From: Acetobacter sp. | GTDB taxonomy: Bacteria; Pseudomonadota; Alphaproteobacteria; Acetobacterales; Acetobacteraceae | Direction of reading: 5' to 3' | Length of the DNA: 64,000 bases | Assembly (NCBI GenBank): GCA_017474285.1 | Contig: JAFVHT010000005.1 | Location: 1-64,000 of the forward strand | Shown here: piece by piece, positions 8,966-18,038 of the stretch | Position numbering within the stretch: position 1 is the stretch's first letter | Layout: each line of letters begins with the position of its first letter | Notes under the pieces: model-generated | What the model was told of the DNA's origin: nothing | Database searches by the model: none | Seen by the model: the letters and a program-made list of their open reading frames with translations, nothing else | Position numbers and translations under genes: made by a program

Positions 8966-10054
8966 ATGGATTCCTCTTTTACCCTTACGCCCGCTTTGCA
9001 GGAAGTTGCTGCAGAGGCTCTTGCACACCAAAAAAGAACGCAAAAACAAGCAACAAGTGCTTCTGATCATCATTCTGGACGTCACTCTTTACCCTTGCGT
9101 GTCGGAACACGGACTTCTCCTTTGGCATTAAAACAAACGCGCCTTTTTCTTGAGATGTTGACGCGATTTTGTCCTGTTCTTCGTGATGTGGGTGCGTTTC
9201 AAGAGTTTCATATTTCTACAACAGGGGACCAAGTACAAAACCGTCGATTAGCTGAAATAGGGGGAAAAGGGCTTTTTGCTAAAGAAATTCACGAGGCTTT
9301 ATTAGATAGGCGTATTGATTTTGCTGTTCATAGTTTGAAAGATTTAGAAACAACATTACCTCCTGGTTTGGTTTTAGCGTGTACATTACCACGCGAAGAT
9401 GCGCGTGATGTCCTTATTTTAGCCCCTGATAGTGTTGTTACAGAGGAAGAGGATCCTTTTTCTGCTTTGCCTCAAGGGGCTTTGATCGGTTGTTCTTCTG
9501 TACGCAGACAAGCGCAACTCTTACATAGGCGCCCGGATCTCAAATTTGGGCTTTTACGTGGGAATGTACAAACAAGGCTTAAAAAACTTGAGGAACGGCA
9601 ATGTGATGCCACGTTATTAGCGTTTGCAGGCTTAAAGCGTTTATCGCTGACAGAGCGAGCGAGTATTGTGTTAGACCCAACAATTATGGTGCCTGCTGCA
9701 GGGCAGGGTATTATTGGCGTAACGGTTCGGGAAGATGATGCCGAATTACGGGAATTATTAGCGGCAATAGAGGATTACGAAGCGCGTTCTGTGGCAACGG
9801 CTGAACGTGCTTTATTGATGGAACTTGATGGATCTTGTCGGACGCCTATTGGCGGCTATGCCCGTTTTATGCGTTCAGAAAAAGCCATTGATTCGGCAGA
9901 AGTGCATTTAACAGGGCTTGTTGCCCGAGAAGATGGATCTTTTTTGTTGAAGCGTCATGTACAGGGTCCTGCTACGGAGGCGGCAGCGTTAGGGCGTGAA
10001 TTAGGAAAAAGCCTTCGTCGTGATAGTCCGTCAGATATTTTTTTGGATTCTTAA
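8966..10054 (+). CDS. hemC: Porphobilinogen deaminase (hydroxymethylbilane synthase)
   Basis: HemC joins four porphobilinogen molecules into hydroxymethylbilane for haem synthesis in the cytosol. Conserved stretches include LRVGTRTSPLALKQT, VHSLKDLET and ELDGSCRTPIGG. Cys291 in the last of these should carry the dipyrromethane cofactor. The protein is 362 residues against about 310 in the family. The excess is a polar 44-residue N-terminal tail before LPLRVGTRTS, and no alternative ATG occurs in the tail. Three bases separate it from hemD, so the two genes form an operon. Confidence 0.95.
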   Translation: MDSSFTLTPALQEVAAEALAHQKRTQKQATSASDHHSGRHSLPLRVGTRTSPLALKQTRLFLEMLTRFCPVLRDVGAFQEFHISTTGDQVQNRRLAEIGGKGLFAKEIHEALLDRRIDFAVHSLKDLETTLPPGLVLACTLPREDARDVLILAPDSVVTEEEDPFSALPQGALIGCSSVRRQAQLLHRRPDLKFGLLRGNVQTRLKKLEERQCDATLLAFAGLKRLSLTERASIVLDPTIMVPAAGQGIIGVTVREDDAELRELLAAIEDYEARSVATAERALLMELDGSCRTPIGGYARFMRSEKAIDSAEVHLTGLVAREDGSFLLKRHVQGPATEAAALGRELGKSLRRDSPSDIFLDS

Positions 10055-10057
10055 AAA

Positions 10058-10792
10058 ATGCCAAAAAGGGGTGGGTCAAAAGGGGTTATTGTGACGCGCC
10101 CTGAACCCGGATTAACAGAAACATGCGCAGCCGTACAAAAAGCTGGCTGGGTGGCTTATCCCTCTCCTTCATTATGTGTAACAGCGCGTACATTAGCACC
10201 TATTCACTTAAAAACGATTGTGGCTGTGTTACTCACAAGCGGGCAAGCTATATCAGCGCTTTGTGGCAAAATCCCGCTGACAATGCCGTTTTATGTTGTT
10301 GGGGCACGAACGGCCGAACGTGTTCGGCAAAAGGGTTTTATCCACGTTGAAAGTGCTGACGGGAATGCGGAAGACCTTATAAAATTAGTTTGTCAGCGTT
10401 GTAATCCTTTATCGGGGAGTTTGCTTTTAGCAACAGGGCGTGGGCATGGGACAGAACTCGCAAGCACCCTGCGCCAATCAGGTTTTCATGTCATAAGAAA
10501 AATTACCTATGAAACACAGGCAATCTCTACCATAGATCCGTCTATTATAAATATTCTTGAACAACACCAAGTGGAGGCTATTTTATTTTTTTCTGCACAA
10601 AGTGCCTCTCGTTGGTTTAAAGCCTTGCCACGATGCCAACAAAAAAGCGTTCGTAACGTGCGTGCTGTGGTGATTTCTCAAGCTGTTGCACATGTTTTAG
10701 AACACTTACAGTGGCAAGCCCCTATTTCTATAGCATCTCACCCTAACGCGACAGATGTCATAACAGCTCTTGGCTGTTATACTTGTTATTAG
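10058..10792 (+). CDS. hemD: Uroporphyrinogen-III synthase
   Basis: This 244-residue protein begins three bases after the hemC stop. It shows the weakly conserved HemD pattern: VIVTRPEPG at the start, LLTSGQAISAL, PFYVVGARTAERVRQKGF and FFSAQSASRWF. HemD cyclises hydroxymethylbilane with inversion of ring D to give uroporphyrinogen III. The family is poorly conserved, but the position after hemC and these motifs make the call secure. Confidence 0.92.
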   Translation: MPKRGGSKGVIVTRPEPGLTETCAAVQKAGWVAYPSPSLCVTARTLAPIHLKTIVAVLLTSGQAISALCGKIPLTMPFYVVGARTAERVRQKGFIHVESADGNAEDLIKLVCQRCNPLSGSLLLATGRGHGTELASTLRQSGFHVIRKITYETQAISTIDPSIINILEQHQVEAILFFSAQSASRWFKALPRCQQKSVRNVRAVVISQAVAHVLEHLQWQAPISIASHPNATDVITALGCYTCY

Positions 10793-10835
10793 ACTTTATG
10801 AAAGCCCATTAAAAAGGGAATTACTTTGAAAGTAA

Positions 10836-10856
10836 GGGGGCATCTGTAATGCCCCC
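10836..10856. terminator. GC-rich hairpin between convergent hemD and secB
   Basis: GGGGGCAT and ATGCCCCC pair perfectly around a five-base loop in the 76-base gap between the convergent hemD and secB genes. The T tails are short on both sides, so it may serve as a bidirectional terminator of moderate strength. Confidence 0.6.
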
Positions 10857-10868
10857 TCAAAAAGCTTA

Positions 10869-11405
10869 TTAAGCGTGTCCAGCTTCTGACATAGGCGCTT
10901 GGGGATTTCCTCCCATGCGGGATTGCCATAGAGCAACAAAATCAATAGGTTGTAAGACAACAGGCGGAAAACCACCGTTAGAGGTGACTTCACTAATAAT
11001 ATTACGCGCATAGGGGAAAATAAGGCGCGGTACTTCCACAAGAAGAATAGGTTCAAGCATTTCCTCAGGCGGATTCGTTAAAGTAACGATCGCTGCGTAA
11101 ACGAGTTCAGCAAGAAAAACAACACGCCCCGTTGCCTTTTGATCCTCTTTGTCTGTTTCGAGAGGTTCTCTCGCTTCTGTTTTGATCGACAAAACGACCT
11201 CGTAAGCGAGTTGTCCGCTTTCTTCAGCTTGCTTGCTTTGAAGTCGGTTCGTTTGTACGTCAATATTAACACTAATTTGGGGCGGGTTACGTAGAGTCAT
11301 AAAAATTTCCGCCCCAGCGGGAACTTCAAAAGACAAATCACGGACATATTGCCAGTTAACGGCTAAGGGTAATGTGGGTACTGAAGGAGGTGTTGTTTCT
11401 GACAT
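10869..11405 (-). CDS. secB: Protein-export chaperone SecB
   Basis: This 178-residue SecB holds presecretory proteins unfolded and hands them to SecA. Family stretches seen are PLAVNWQYVRDLSFEVP at the N-terminus, INVDVQTN-like ISVNIDVQTN, and the C-terminal NGGFPPVVLQPIDFVALW. AAGGAA lies upstream of the ATG at 11405. It is divergent from the Tim44-domain gene, as in many alphaproteobacteria. Confidence 0.95.
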   Translation of the reverse strand: MSETTPPSVPTLPLAVNWQYVRDLSFEVPAGAEIFMTLRNPPQISVNIDVQTNRLQSKQAEESGQLAYEVVLSIKTEAREPLETDKEDQKATGRVVFLAELVYAAIVTLTNPPEEMLEPILLVEVPRLIFPYARNIISEVTSNGGFPPVVLQPIDFVALWQSRMGGNPQAPMSEAGHA

Positions 11406-11824
11406 TGTTAAAGGTTCCTTATATTTTGAGAACTTATAGGAGTTTATAAGAGTTTTAGCAAAAAACGAAAATAAAACCTTACTTAATATTTTTGTCTTGT
11501 TACTTTTTTATATAATACTAAACGTATTTTGTGGAATAGAAAACATTTTAATTCTTTTGGATTTTTGTGTTAAAAATGTTAAATTTACAAAAAAGATAAA
11601 ATAGGGGTCTATATATTCTGTTGGTATTTTTAACAGAGTGAGTGATTTATATAAAGTGCGTTATAAAACGGGAAATATTGAACAGGAAATTTTAGAGAAT
11701 ACCTTTGAAAATACGCGTAGTGTACCCATATATGTATTATATTTCTTTAGAAGAGCCTGTTTAAGAGAGGCTGTGAACAGCCTTTGTAAAAACAGATTAA
11801 AACACAGAAAGGTGAGTGACCTCT
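11406..11824. other. Divergent promoter region between secB and the Tim44 gene
   Basis: About 420 bases of AT-rich DNA separate the divergent genes. A GTG-started frame of 72 codons runs through its right part but resembles no protein and overlaps the next gene, so it is treated as chance. Promoters for both genes should lie here. Confidence 0.5.
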
Positions 11825-12505
11825 ATGGATTTTTCTCTCGGTGGCGTGCCGGTTGATCTTATTTTCCTTGCTCTTGTAGCCCTATTTTTAGTGTTACGGT
11901 TACGAAGCGTTCTCGGGAAAAAGGAAGGGATACAACCCGTTGTTGTACCCGTTTCCTCATTAGGCGTTACTTTTCCTGAAGCAACGACACCGCCAGAACA
12001 GGTTGAAAAAGTTGAGGTTCAATACGATATTCCTGCGCCTAATACGCGTGTAGGTCAGATTCTTCAAGCTATTGAAAAACAAGGTGTTTCTTTTACGCCG
12101 AAGCAGTTTTTGAACAGTGTGCAACTCGTTTTTGTTCAAATTGTCAAAGCCTATGCCGAAGGGAATAAGGAGGTTTTGCAGAGATCTTTAACGCCTTCTG
12201 TGTATGCTATTTTTGAGGCTGCAATTACGGCACGTCAAGAGGCTTCTCAAACGCAAAAAACAGAGATTAAAGCCGTGCGTTCGCTCGCGATTGAAGATGC
12301 ACGTATAACACTGGTAGAAGCGGGTAGTAAGGTTTCTATTGAAGTGAAAATTGTTTCCGATCAGATAAGCCTTGTTTTAGACAAAGACGGGCAACCTGTA
12401 ACGGGCACAGACGCTATCACAGAATTTTCTGATTTATGGATATTTGAGCGCGTGCTTGGTTCTCAAACAAGTACATGGTTATTGGCTTCGGCATGTAGTG
12501 CGTGA
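11825..12505 (+). CDS. Tim44-domain (Tim44/TimA-like) membrane-anchored protein
   Basis: This 226-residue protein has a single N-terminal membrane anchor (PVDLIFLALVALFLVLRLRS, residues 8-27), a variable linker and a C-terminal Tim44-like domain (about residues 75-225). The C-terminal domain includes TPKQFLNSVQLVFVQIVKAYAEGN and DLWIFERVLGSQTSTWLLAS. Mitochondrial Tim44 recruits Hsp70 to the import motor; the bacterial protein is inner-membrane bound and its role is unsettled. The ATG at 11825 is chosen, although a GTG nine bases earlier is also possible. The stop overlaps the methyltransferase start. Confidence 0.88.
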   Translation: MDFSLGGVPVDLIFLALVALFLVLRLRSVLGKKEGIQPVVVPVSSLGVTFPEATTPPEQVEKVEVQYDIPAPNTRVGQILQAIEKQGVSFTPKQFLNSVQLVFVQIVKAYAEGNKEVLQRSLTPSVYAIFEAAITARQEASQTQKTEIKAVRSLAIEDARITLVEAGSKVSIEVKIVSDQISLVLDKDGQPVTGTDAITEFSDLWIFERVLGSQTSTWLLASACSA

Positions 12506-13380
12506 CGCAGCCTTTAACATCATCTCAAATATTGGCTGGTAAAGGGAAGTTGCCACGTATTAAACGCTATAAAGTGGGTCAGCAGGAAATTGTGCAGGCG
12601 GATTGCTTACGGGTTTTAAAGCGTATGCCGCAACATAGTGTTGATGTGGTTGTGACATCGCCGCCGTATAATATTGGGCTTTCTTATCGGCATTATTCTG
12701 ATTGTAAAACCGAGACAGATTATCTTGAGTGGATGGTTGCGGTTGCGACTCAAATTCGGCGCATATTAAAACCCGATGGGTCATTTTTTTTGAATATTTC
12801 GGGATCTTCAGCACAGCCTTGGTTGCCATTTGAACTTGTGGTGCGGTTGCGTTCCTTATTTGTGCTTCAAAATCATATTGTGTGGGTAAAATCCATTTCT
12901 ATTGGAGAAGAGAGTTTTGGACATTTTAAGCCTTTGAATAGCCAACGTTATCTTCACCATGGGCATGAACATATTTTTCACTTTACACGTGATGGGTCTA
13001 TTCCCCTTAATCGGTTAGGTATCGGAGTGCCGTATAAAGACAAATCTAACATTAAACGGCGTGGGCATCAACACGATAGACGTTGTCGGGGCAATACGTG
13101 GTTTATTCCTTATCCTACAGTACAAAAACGTTCAGGAAAATTTGATCACCCGGGTTTATTTCCTGTGGCTTTACCTGAATATTGTATCCGTTTACATGGG
13201 TGTAAATTAGAGGACCATAAATTACAGGGACATAAGAACACTCATGTGCTTGATCCGTTTATGGGAACAGGTACTACCCTTGTTGCGGCACAAAATTTAG
13301 GATGTACAGGAATTGGAATTGATATTGATGCCGAATATATTGCTATTGCGCGTTCCCGTTTACGAGAGATGATGCAATAA
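12502..13380 (+). CDS. Site-specific DNA methyltransferase, beta class (N4-C or N6-A)
   Basis: This 292-residue protein starts at GTG overlapping the Tim44 stop by four bases. The catalytic motif TSPPYN is at residues 52-57 and the AdoMet-binding DPFMGTGTT at 251-259. This order defines beta-class amino-methyltransferases. A serine before PPY is more frequent in N4-cytosine enzymes, but N6-adenine methylation is possible. It is not an obvious CcrM: it is shorter and lacks the DPPYN form. No restriction endonuclease lies beside it, so it appears to be an orphan or regulatory methylase. It is translationally coupled to a housekeeping gene at a position where mltA would often be found. Confidence 0.87.
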   Translation: MTQPLTSSQILAGKGKLPRIKRYKVGQQEIVQADCLRVLKRMPQHSVDVVVTSPPYNIGLSYRHYSDCKTETDYLEWMVAVATQIRRILKPDGSFFLNISGSSAQPWLPFELVVRLRSLFVLQNHIVWVKSISIGEESFGHFKPLNSQRYLHHGHEHIFHFTRDGSIPLNRLGIGVPYKDKSNIKRRGHQHDRRCRGNTWFIPYPTVQKRSGKFDHPGLFPVALPEYCIRLHGCKLEDHKLQGHKNTHVLDPFMGTGTTLVAAQNLGCTGIGIDIDAEYIAIARSRLREMMQ

Positions 13381-13618
13381 AAAGAAAATAAAATTGTTAT
13401 AAAAGAGGAATTGGGGCTTTTCTGTAAGGAGTTTATCGTGTATCCTCTGACGAAGAATCGAAAAAATAGATAAAAATATTTTGTCATTTTTGTTGTATCT
13501 CATAATAACGTTAACGACAGAGTAATCTATTTTAGCTAAAAATTTGTGAGTTCAAAGCTAGCTTTCTGTAAGTTTTTTTATAACTTTGAGCATTCAGAAG
13601 AAAGGAGACAAATCGTCC

Positions 13619-15148
13619 ATGAAAAAAATAGTCTTAGCGTTATGTTGTACAGGTGTTGTTGCATACGGGGGTGTTGTTGCGTTTTTACAACATTTTGATC
13701 ACGAACACGCACCTGTTTTAAGTGAAAATTCTCCAACACGGCATAATCCAGAGGCTTTGGCAGCGTTTAATATTATCAGTGGTGCTCGTTGTGATTATTG
13801 CCATGCAGAAGGGCGTCAACTTCCTTTTTATTTTAATTTGCCTATTGCGCATACGATTATGCAGCATGATTTAAAGAATGGCTTGAAGAATTTTCGGATA
13901 GAGCCTGTTTTAACAGATTTTGAACAAGGGAAGCCCCCTTCAGAATTAGAACTTTCCCGTATTGAAAGTGCTATTCGTCAAAATATCATGCCTCCTAGTC
14001 AGTATTTGTTTTTACATTGGCACGCTTATTTAACAGAATCTCAACGCAATGCTATTCTTGCATGGATTGATCAAACCCGACGACGTTATTACGCGAACAC
14101 AGGGGCTGCCAAAGAATTTGCTGCGGAACCAGAACGTCCTATTCCTGAAACGGTACCCGTTAATCAGGCTGCTGTAATCTTAGGGAAAAAATTATTTTTT
14201 GATAAAAATCTCTCAGGGAATGGTACGGTCAATTGTGCAAGTTGCCATGGGTTAAATACGGGGGGTGTTGATCATTTGGTCACCGCAACGGGGATCTATG
14301 GACAAAAAGGTCCGATCAATGTGCCGTCTGTCTATGATGCTTATTTCAAAATTGCACAATTTTGGAACGGGCGCGCGCCAGATCTTGCAGCGCAAGCGGC
14401 AGGACCTGTGATGAATCCTAAAGAAATGGGTTCTCATGATTGGGCAGAAGTCGCGCATAAATTGGAATCTGATAAAACCTATGATGGCTTATTCCAAGCC
14501 GCTTTTGGTCCGAACGCTCAGATTGATCAAAAAACCATTACAACGGCAATTGCTGAGTTTGAAAAAACATTGATTACACCAGATAGTCCTTTTGATATGT
14601 ATTTAAAAGGCGATAAAAACGCTATAAGCCCAGAAGCCAAAAGAGGGTATGAGCGTTTTAAAGAAATTGGCTGTGCTGGCTGTCATAACGGCATTGGCGT
14701 TGGTGGCGGTGGCTACGAAGTTATGGGGCTTCATGGTAGCTACTTTAAGGATCGGGGTGGTCCGTTTACAGATGCCGATAAAGGGCGTTATACTGTAACA
14801 GGAAAACCCGAAGATATGTCCCGTTTTGTAGTGCCAAATCTGCGCAATATTGCTCTTACAGCACCGTATTTTCATGATGGCAGTGTTAAAACACTTGACC
14901 AGGCTGTCCGTGAAATGGCACGTTATCAAACAAATACGCCTAACTTATCCAATCAAGATGTGACAGATATTGTCGCTTTCTTGAAAAGCCTCACAGGGCG
15001 TTATCAAGGGCATTTTTTGGTAGATGATAAAGCGAATAAATCACAAGCTGCTGCTCAAGCAAATAAACCTGCTGTAGTAACACAACAAGCCTCGCATGAG
15101 CATGCTCCAGATGAACAACCCTTGCAAAAGCAAGAAGCGTCTCATTAA
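13619..15148 (+). CDS. Triheme cytochrome c peroxidase
   Basis: The chosen ATG at 13619 gives 509 residues with an uncleaved anchor or signal (MKKIVLALCCTGVVAYGG); AAGGAG lies upstream. Three CxxCH haem c sites are visible: CDYCH at 58-62, CASCH at 206-210 and CAGCH at 352-356. The last two belong to the classical diheme CcpA/MauG fold. The first is in an extra N-terminal domain, as in the E. coli YhjA type of membrane-bound quinol peroxidase. The likely role is reduction of periplasmic H2O2 with electrons from the respiratory chain. The C-terminus is rich in Ala, Gln and His and ends with HEHAPDE-like residues. Confidence 0.9.
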   Translation: MKKIVLALCCTGVVAYGGVVAFLQHFDHEHAPVLSENSPTRHNPEALAAFNIISGARCDYCHAEGRQLPFYFNLPIAHTIMQHDLKNGLKNFRIEPVLTDFEQGKPPSELELSRIESAIRQNIMPPSQYLFLHWHAYLTESQRNAILAWIDQTRRRYYANTGAAKEFAAEPERPIPETVPVNQAAVILGKKLFFDKNLSGNGTVNCASCHGLNTGGVDHLVTATGIYGQKGPINVPSVYDAYFKIAQFWNGRAPDLAAQAAGPVMNPKEMGSHDWAEVAHKLESDKTYDGLFQAAFGPNAQIDQKTITTAIAEFEKTLITPDSPFDMYLKGDKNAISPEAKRGYERFKEIGCAGCHNGIGVGGGGYEVMGLHGSYFKDRGGPFTDADKGRYTVTGKPEDMSRFVVPNLRNIALTAPYFHDGSVKTLDQAVREMARYQTNTPNLSNQDVTDIVAFLKSLTGRYQGHFLVDDKANKSQAAAQANKPAVVTQQASHEHAPDEQPLQKQEASH

Positions 15149-15206
15149 AAGAGCGTTTTGCGTCAAAGAGTTAGGGGATTGATGGCAAAAAAGAGAGGGT
15201 GATACC

Positions 15207-15956
15207 GTGAAGAGGAGAGGTCGCCCTCTCAAAGAAGAGGAAAAAACGTTATGGGCTTGTGCCGTACAAGGGGTTTCTCCTTTATGGGGTGGTGTCACGC
15301 TTTCGTTTTCTTCTGTTGAAGAAGGAGGGGTGCTTTCTTCTCTTATGGTTACCCCTCCTCCTCTCTCTGTTGTACCTTCTCAGAAACACGATCATTCTAT
15401 TACGCGTTATAGGCAGGCTCGACAAAAAACATCTGTTCCTAAAACGTTTCCTCAAGCATCTCTTAAAACGTCGCCTGATTCTGTTCATAAAAGAGCAGAA
15501 CGTGTTACGAGGGGTGTTTCTCCTCATCCAAATGTTCAGCTTTTGAGAACTTTGCGTCTAACAGAGGTGAGATCTCAACAAAAAGAATTTGAAAGAGGAT
15601 GTTTTTCGGCGCATTTTTTTCGTCCAAAATGCGAACGTGTAGAAAGTCGGTTAGATTTACATGGATTGAGCGCGCAAGAGGCTTTTGTACAATTTATGGC
15701 ATTTATGGAGACAGTGTGGCAACACGATATGCGTTGTGTTGAAATTATTACAGGGCTTGGTTCAGGTGAGGAGGGAGGAATCCTCCGGCGAGAATTGCCT
15801 CATTGGTTAGAACGTGCAGATATACGCCATCGTGTTGTTAAAGTTGTCTATGCAACTCATGCTTCTAACGGTCCTATAAATAAAGCCACTAAAAACAGAG
15901 GTTTTAACAAAGGAGCGGTAAGGATTTTCCTGCGACAGCAGAAAAGAGGACTATAA
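15207..15956 (+). CDS. Smr domain protein
   Basis: The 249-residue protein starts at GTG with MKRRGRPLKEEEKTLWA, typical of alphaproteobacterial Smr proteins. A variable linker leads to a C-terminal Smr domain (about residues 145-245) with LDLHGLSAQEA, IITGLGSGEEGGILRRELP and a final RIFLRQQ. Smr domains, first seen in MutS2, bind or nick nucleic acid. The usual HGxG motif reads TGLGSG here, so nuclease activity is uncertain. In related genomes smr follows tim44 and mltA; here the methyltransferase and peroxidase lie between. Confidence 0.87.
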   Translation: MKRRGRPLKEEEKTLWACAVQGVSPLWGGVTLSFSSVEEGGVLSSLMVTPPPLSVVPSQKHDHSITRYRQARQKTSVPKTFPQASLKTSPDSVHKRAERVTRGVSPHPNVQLLRTLRLTEVRSQQKEFERGCFSAHFFRPKCERVESRLDLHGLSAQEAFVQFMAFMETVWQHDMRCVEIITGLGSGEEGGILRRELPHWLERADIRHRVVKVVYATHASNGPINKATKNRGFNKGAVRIFLRQQKRGL

Positions 15957-16031
15957 ACAAAAAACAACGGTAAGAGAAAGGTGTTTTTTTTATAAGTAAT
16001 CTCTTATGTCTCCTTCATACCCTGTAAGCAT

Positions 16032-16703
16032 GTGTTAAGAATGAAAGAGCGGGTGCGCTCCATCATGAAAACTCTTCAACCTCGTTCAAGTGTGGGTATT
16101 TGGATGAAAGAGATAGGGAAATATCTTGGTGAAGGGCAAACACGAGATGCCCTGTTTTGTATCAATAAAACTGTTGAAAATACACAAACTGATCCAGAGC
16201 GAGCAGAGGCTCTTAATTTTAAGGTTCTGTTCTTTTTGAATGAGAACGTTATGAAGAAGCGCTTTCTGTTTATGAAGAAGTTCTTAAGGCGTATCAGTAT
16301 AAAGAAGAAGAGCTTTTTTGAAGGAACATGTAGCGAAAGCGTTTTTGGTCAGATTTTTGTTCTTTCAAAACTTGAACGAGAAGAAGAAGCCCTTTTTTTG
16401 TGTGATGAGATTATCCAAAAATTCCAAAACGAACAAAGCCCAACGGTTAAACGAAAAGTTGCAGAGGCTTTGGTTGTAAAAGGTATTGCTCTTTATTAGC
16501 TTGATCGTTTTGACGAAGCCCGTCGAGCCTGTGATCAGGTGATTCGTTGGTTTGGAAATGAAAGCATTTCAGACCAAAAAAAGCATAGAACAAGTGCGGG
16601 AGGAAAAAAAAACAAAAATTATCTTATTCTTTTTACGAAGAGGATGGAGATGACTAAAGCTTTGACAGTAATAAGTGCGTTAAAGGCTTATACGATTCTA
16701 TAA
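16032..16703 (+). pseudogene. Frameshifted TPR-repeat protein remnant
   Basis: The reading frame opens at 16032 and contains TPR-like helices (GQTRDALFCINKTVENT; LEREEEALFLCDEIIQKF). Between about 16243 and 16345 the TPR pattern moves to another frame (ERYEEALSVYEEVLKAYQ), then returns after further shifts. A TAG at 16497-16499 breaks the frame in the middle of another TPR helix pair, and DRFDEARRACDQVIRWFG continues in the same frame to a TAA at 16703. At least two frameshifts and one nonsense codon indicate a decayed gene. Its former partner is unknown. Confidence 0.75.
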
Positions 16704-17034
16704 GTCTTCAAATCTTCTAAAGGGGAAGGCGTTGATGAAAATGAGATGAGGGGCTTTGTATGAAAATAAAAAAGTCTAGAATATACTTCTTTTCTTAACT
16801 CTTTTTAATTATAGAGGCAGGGTAAGACTTGAAGTCTCTAACAAGTCTTTTAGGGGAGTGTCTCTGTAGTCAGGATAAGGGGAAGGAAAAAGAGAATTAA
16901 AACATATAAAAACCTCCGCTTCTTTTTAAAAGAAACGGGGGTTTTAGAACGATGGCACATAGCCTTCAACCTATCAAAACCCTAAAAGACAATTTTAGGG
17001 AAAAAGTAAAGGGATAAAAAGACTCGGTGAACGA
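16704..17034. other. Intergenic region between the TPR remnant and rpmJ
   Basis: No further coding sequence is seen. It contains a terminator-like hairpin at about 16908-16945. Confidence 0.5.
16908..16945 (+). terminator. Terminator hairpin downstream of the TPR remnant
   Basis: AAAACCTCCGCTTCTTTT and AAAAGAAACGGGGGTTTT form a long stem with two mismatches and a T-rich 3' side. It could stop transcription from either side, including rpmJ on the minus strand. Confidence 0.6.
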
Positions 17035-17160
17035 TTACCCCTGACGCACTTTCATACGGGGGTTTTTCTTGTTAATAATATAAACACGCCCATGACGACG
17101 CACAACGTGGCAATCTTTATCACGGATTTTGGCGGATTTTAGACTATTCCTGATTTTCAT
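17035..17160 (-). CDS. rpmJ: 50S ribosomal protein L36
   Basis: A 41-residue protein begins [20 protein letters not shown] and ends [12 protein letters not shown]. This is the alphaproteobacterial form of L36. Only one of the zinc-ligand cysteines of the other L36 type is present, as expected for the C-minus form. It is a small basic component of the large ribosomal subunit, encoded alone on the minus strand. Confidence 0.95.
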   Translation of the reverse strand: MKIRNSLKSAKIRDKDCHVVRRHGRVYIINKKNPRMKVRQG

Positions 17161-17495
17161 AGCGTATACGCTCCACTTCTTTATACGAAAATTTCAATTA
17201 TTAAACAGCACCACCTCTACTAAAAACAGAGAAAGAAGTCAAGATATTTCATAATACTTTTAAAGTGTTTTAAGTGTTTTTCTTTTGGTATGAAAAAAAG
17301 GGTGAAAAAGCATGGTAGAGAAATATGTTGAGAAATGTGGACTAAAAAAGTCTAAAAATTTTTATAAGTTAAAAATATTTGTTTAGAAAGTCTAGTTATT
17401 CTACAATATCGCTGTGAAAAGAGTCGGTAAGGAGATTGTAACTCCTGAAAGGCTTATTGTTTTGGTAAAAATTAAAAAATAAGGATGCATAAAGA
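17161..17495. other. Divergent promoter region between rpmJ and ahpC
   Basis: About 335 AT-rich bases contain no coding sequence. Promoters of both genes should lie here. I could not recognise an OxyR site by eye. Confidence 0.5.
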
Positions 17496-18038
17496 ATGCT
17501 TACAGTTGGTGATAAGTTTCCTCAATTCAATTTGACTGCCGTTCCTGGTGGTCCTAATGGTTTGAACGCACAATTTGTTCAAATTTCTGATACAACGGAT
17601 CAGGGAAAGTGGAAGGTTATTTTCTTTTGGCCTAAAGATTTTACATTTATTTGTCCGACAGAAATTGTCGCATTCGGTAAAATGTCGCATGAATTTGCAG
17701 AGCGTGATGCTGTTGTGTATGGTGTTTCTATTGATAGTGAATTTGTGCACCTGAATTGGCGCTTGCACTATCACGATCTTAAAGATCTGCCCATTGCTAT
17801 GCTTTCTGATATTAAGCGCGAATTAACAGAGGGCACGGGTGTTATGGCACGCGATGTGGGTGTTTCCCTTCGTGCAACCTTTATTGTTGATCCTCATGGT
17901 ATCATTCGCCATGTCTCTGTGAATGATTTGTCGGTTGGTCGCAATCCGCAGGAAATTCTTCGCGTTCTTGATGGTTTACAAAGCGATGAGCTTTGTCCCT
18001 GTAATTGGAAAAAAGGCGAAGCTTTCCTTAAGCCCTAA
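17496..18038 (+). CDS. ahpC: Alkyl hydroperoxide reductase C (peroxiredoxin)
   Basis: This 180-residue AhpC-type peroxiredoxin reduces H2O2, organic peroxides and peroxynitrite. The peroxidatic Cys53 is in FICPTEI. The C-terminal SDELCPCNWKKG carries Cys167 and Cys169, the arrangement of mycobacterial-type AhpC enzymes that are reduced by AhpD instead of AhpF. An ahpD gene lies downstream, which supports this. The start at 17496 has an AAGGA sequence upstream. Confidence 0.95.
   Translation: MLTVGDKFPQFNLTAVPGGPNGLNAQFVQISDTTDQGKWKVIFFWPKDFTFICPTEIVAFGKMSHEFAERDAVVYGVSIDSEFVHLNWRLHYHDLKDLPIAMLSDIKRELTEGTGVMARDVGVSLRATFIVDPHGIIRHVSVNDLSVGRNPQEILRVLDGLQSDELCPCNWKKGEAFLKP

Noticed and set aside
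11638-11856. 72-codon frame from a GTG upstream of the Tim44 gene
   Set aside because: It overlaps the start of the Tim44 gene, has no ribosome binding site and shows no protein-like pattern; chance in AT-rich DNA.
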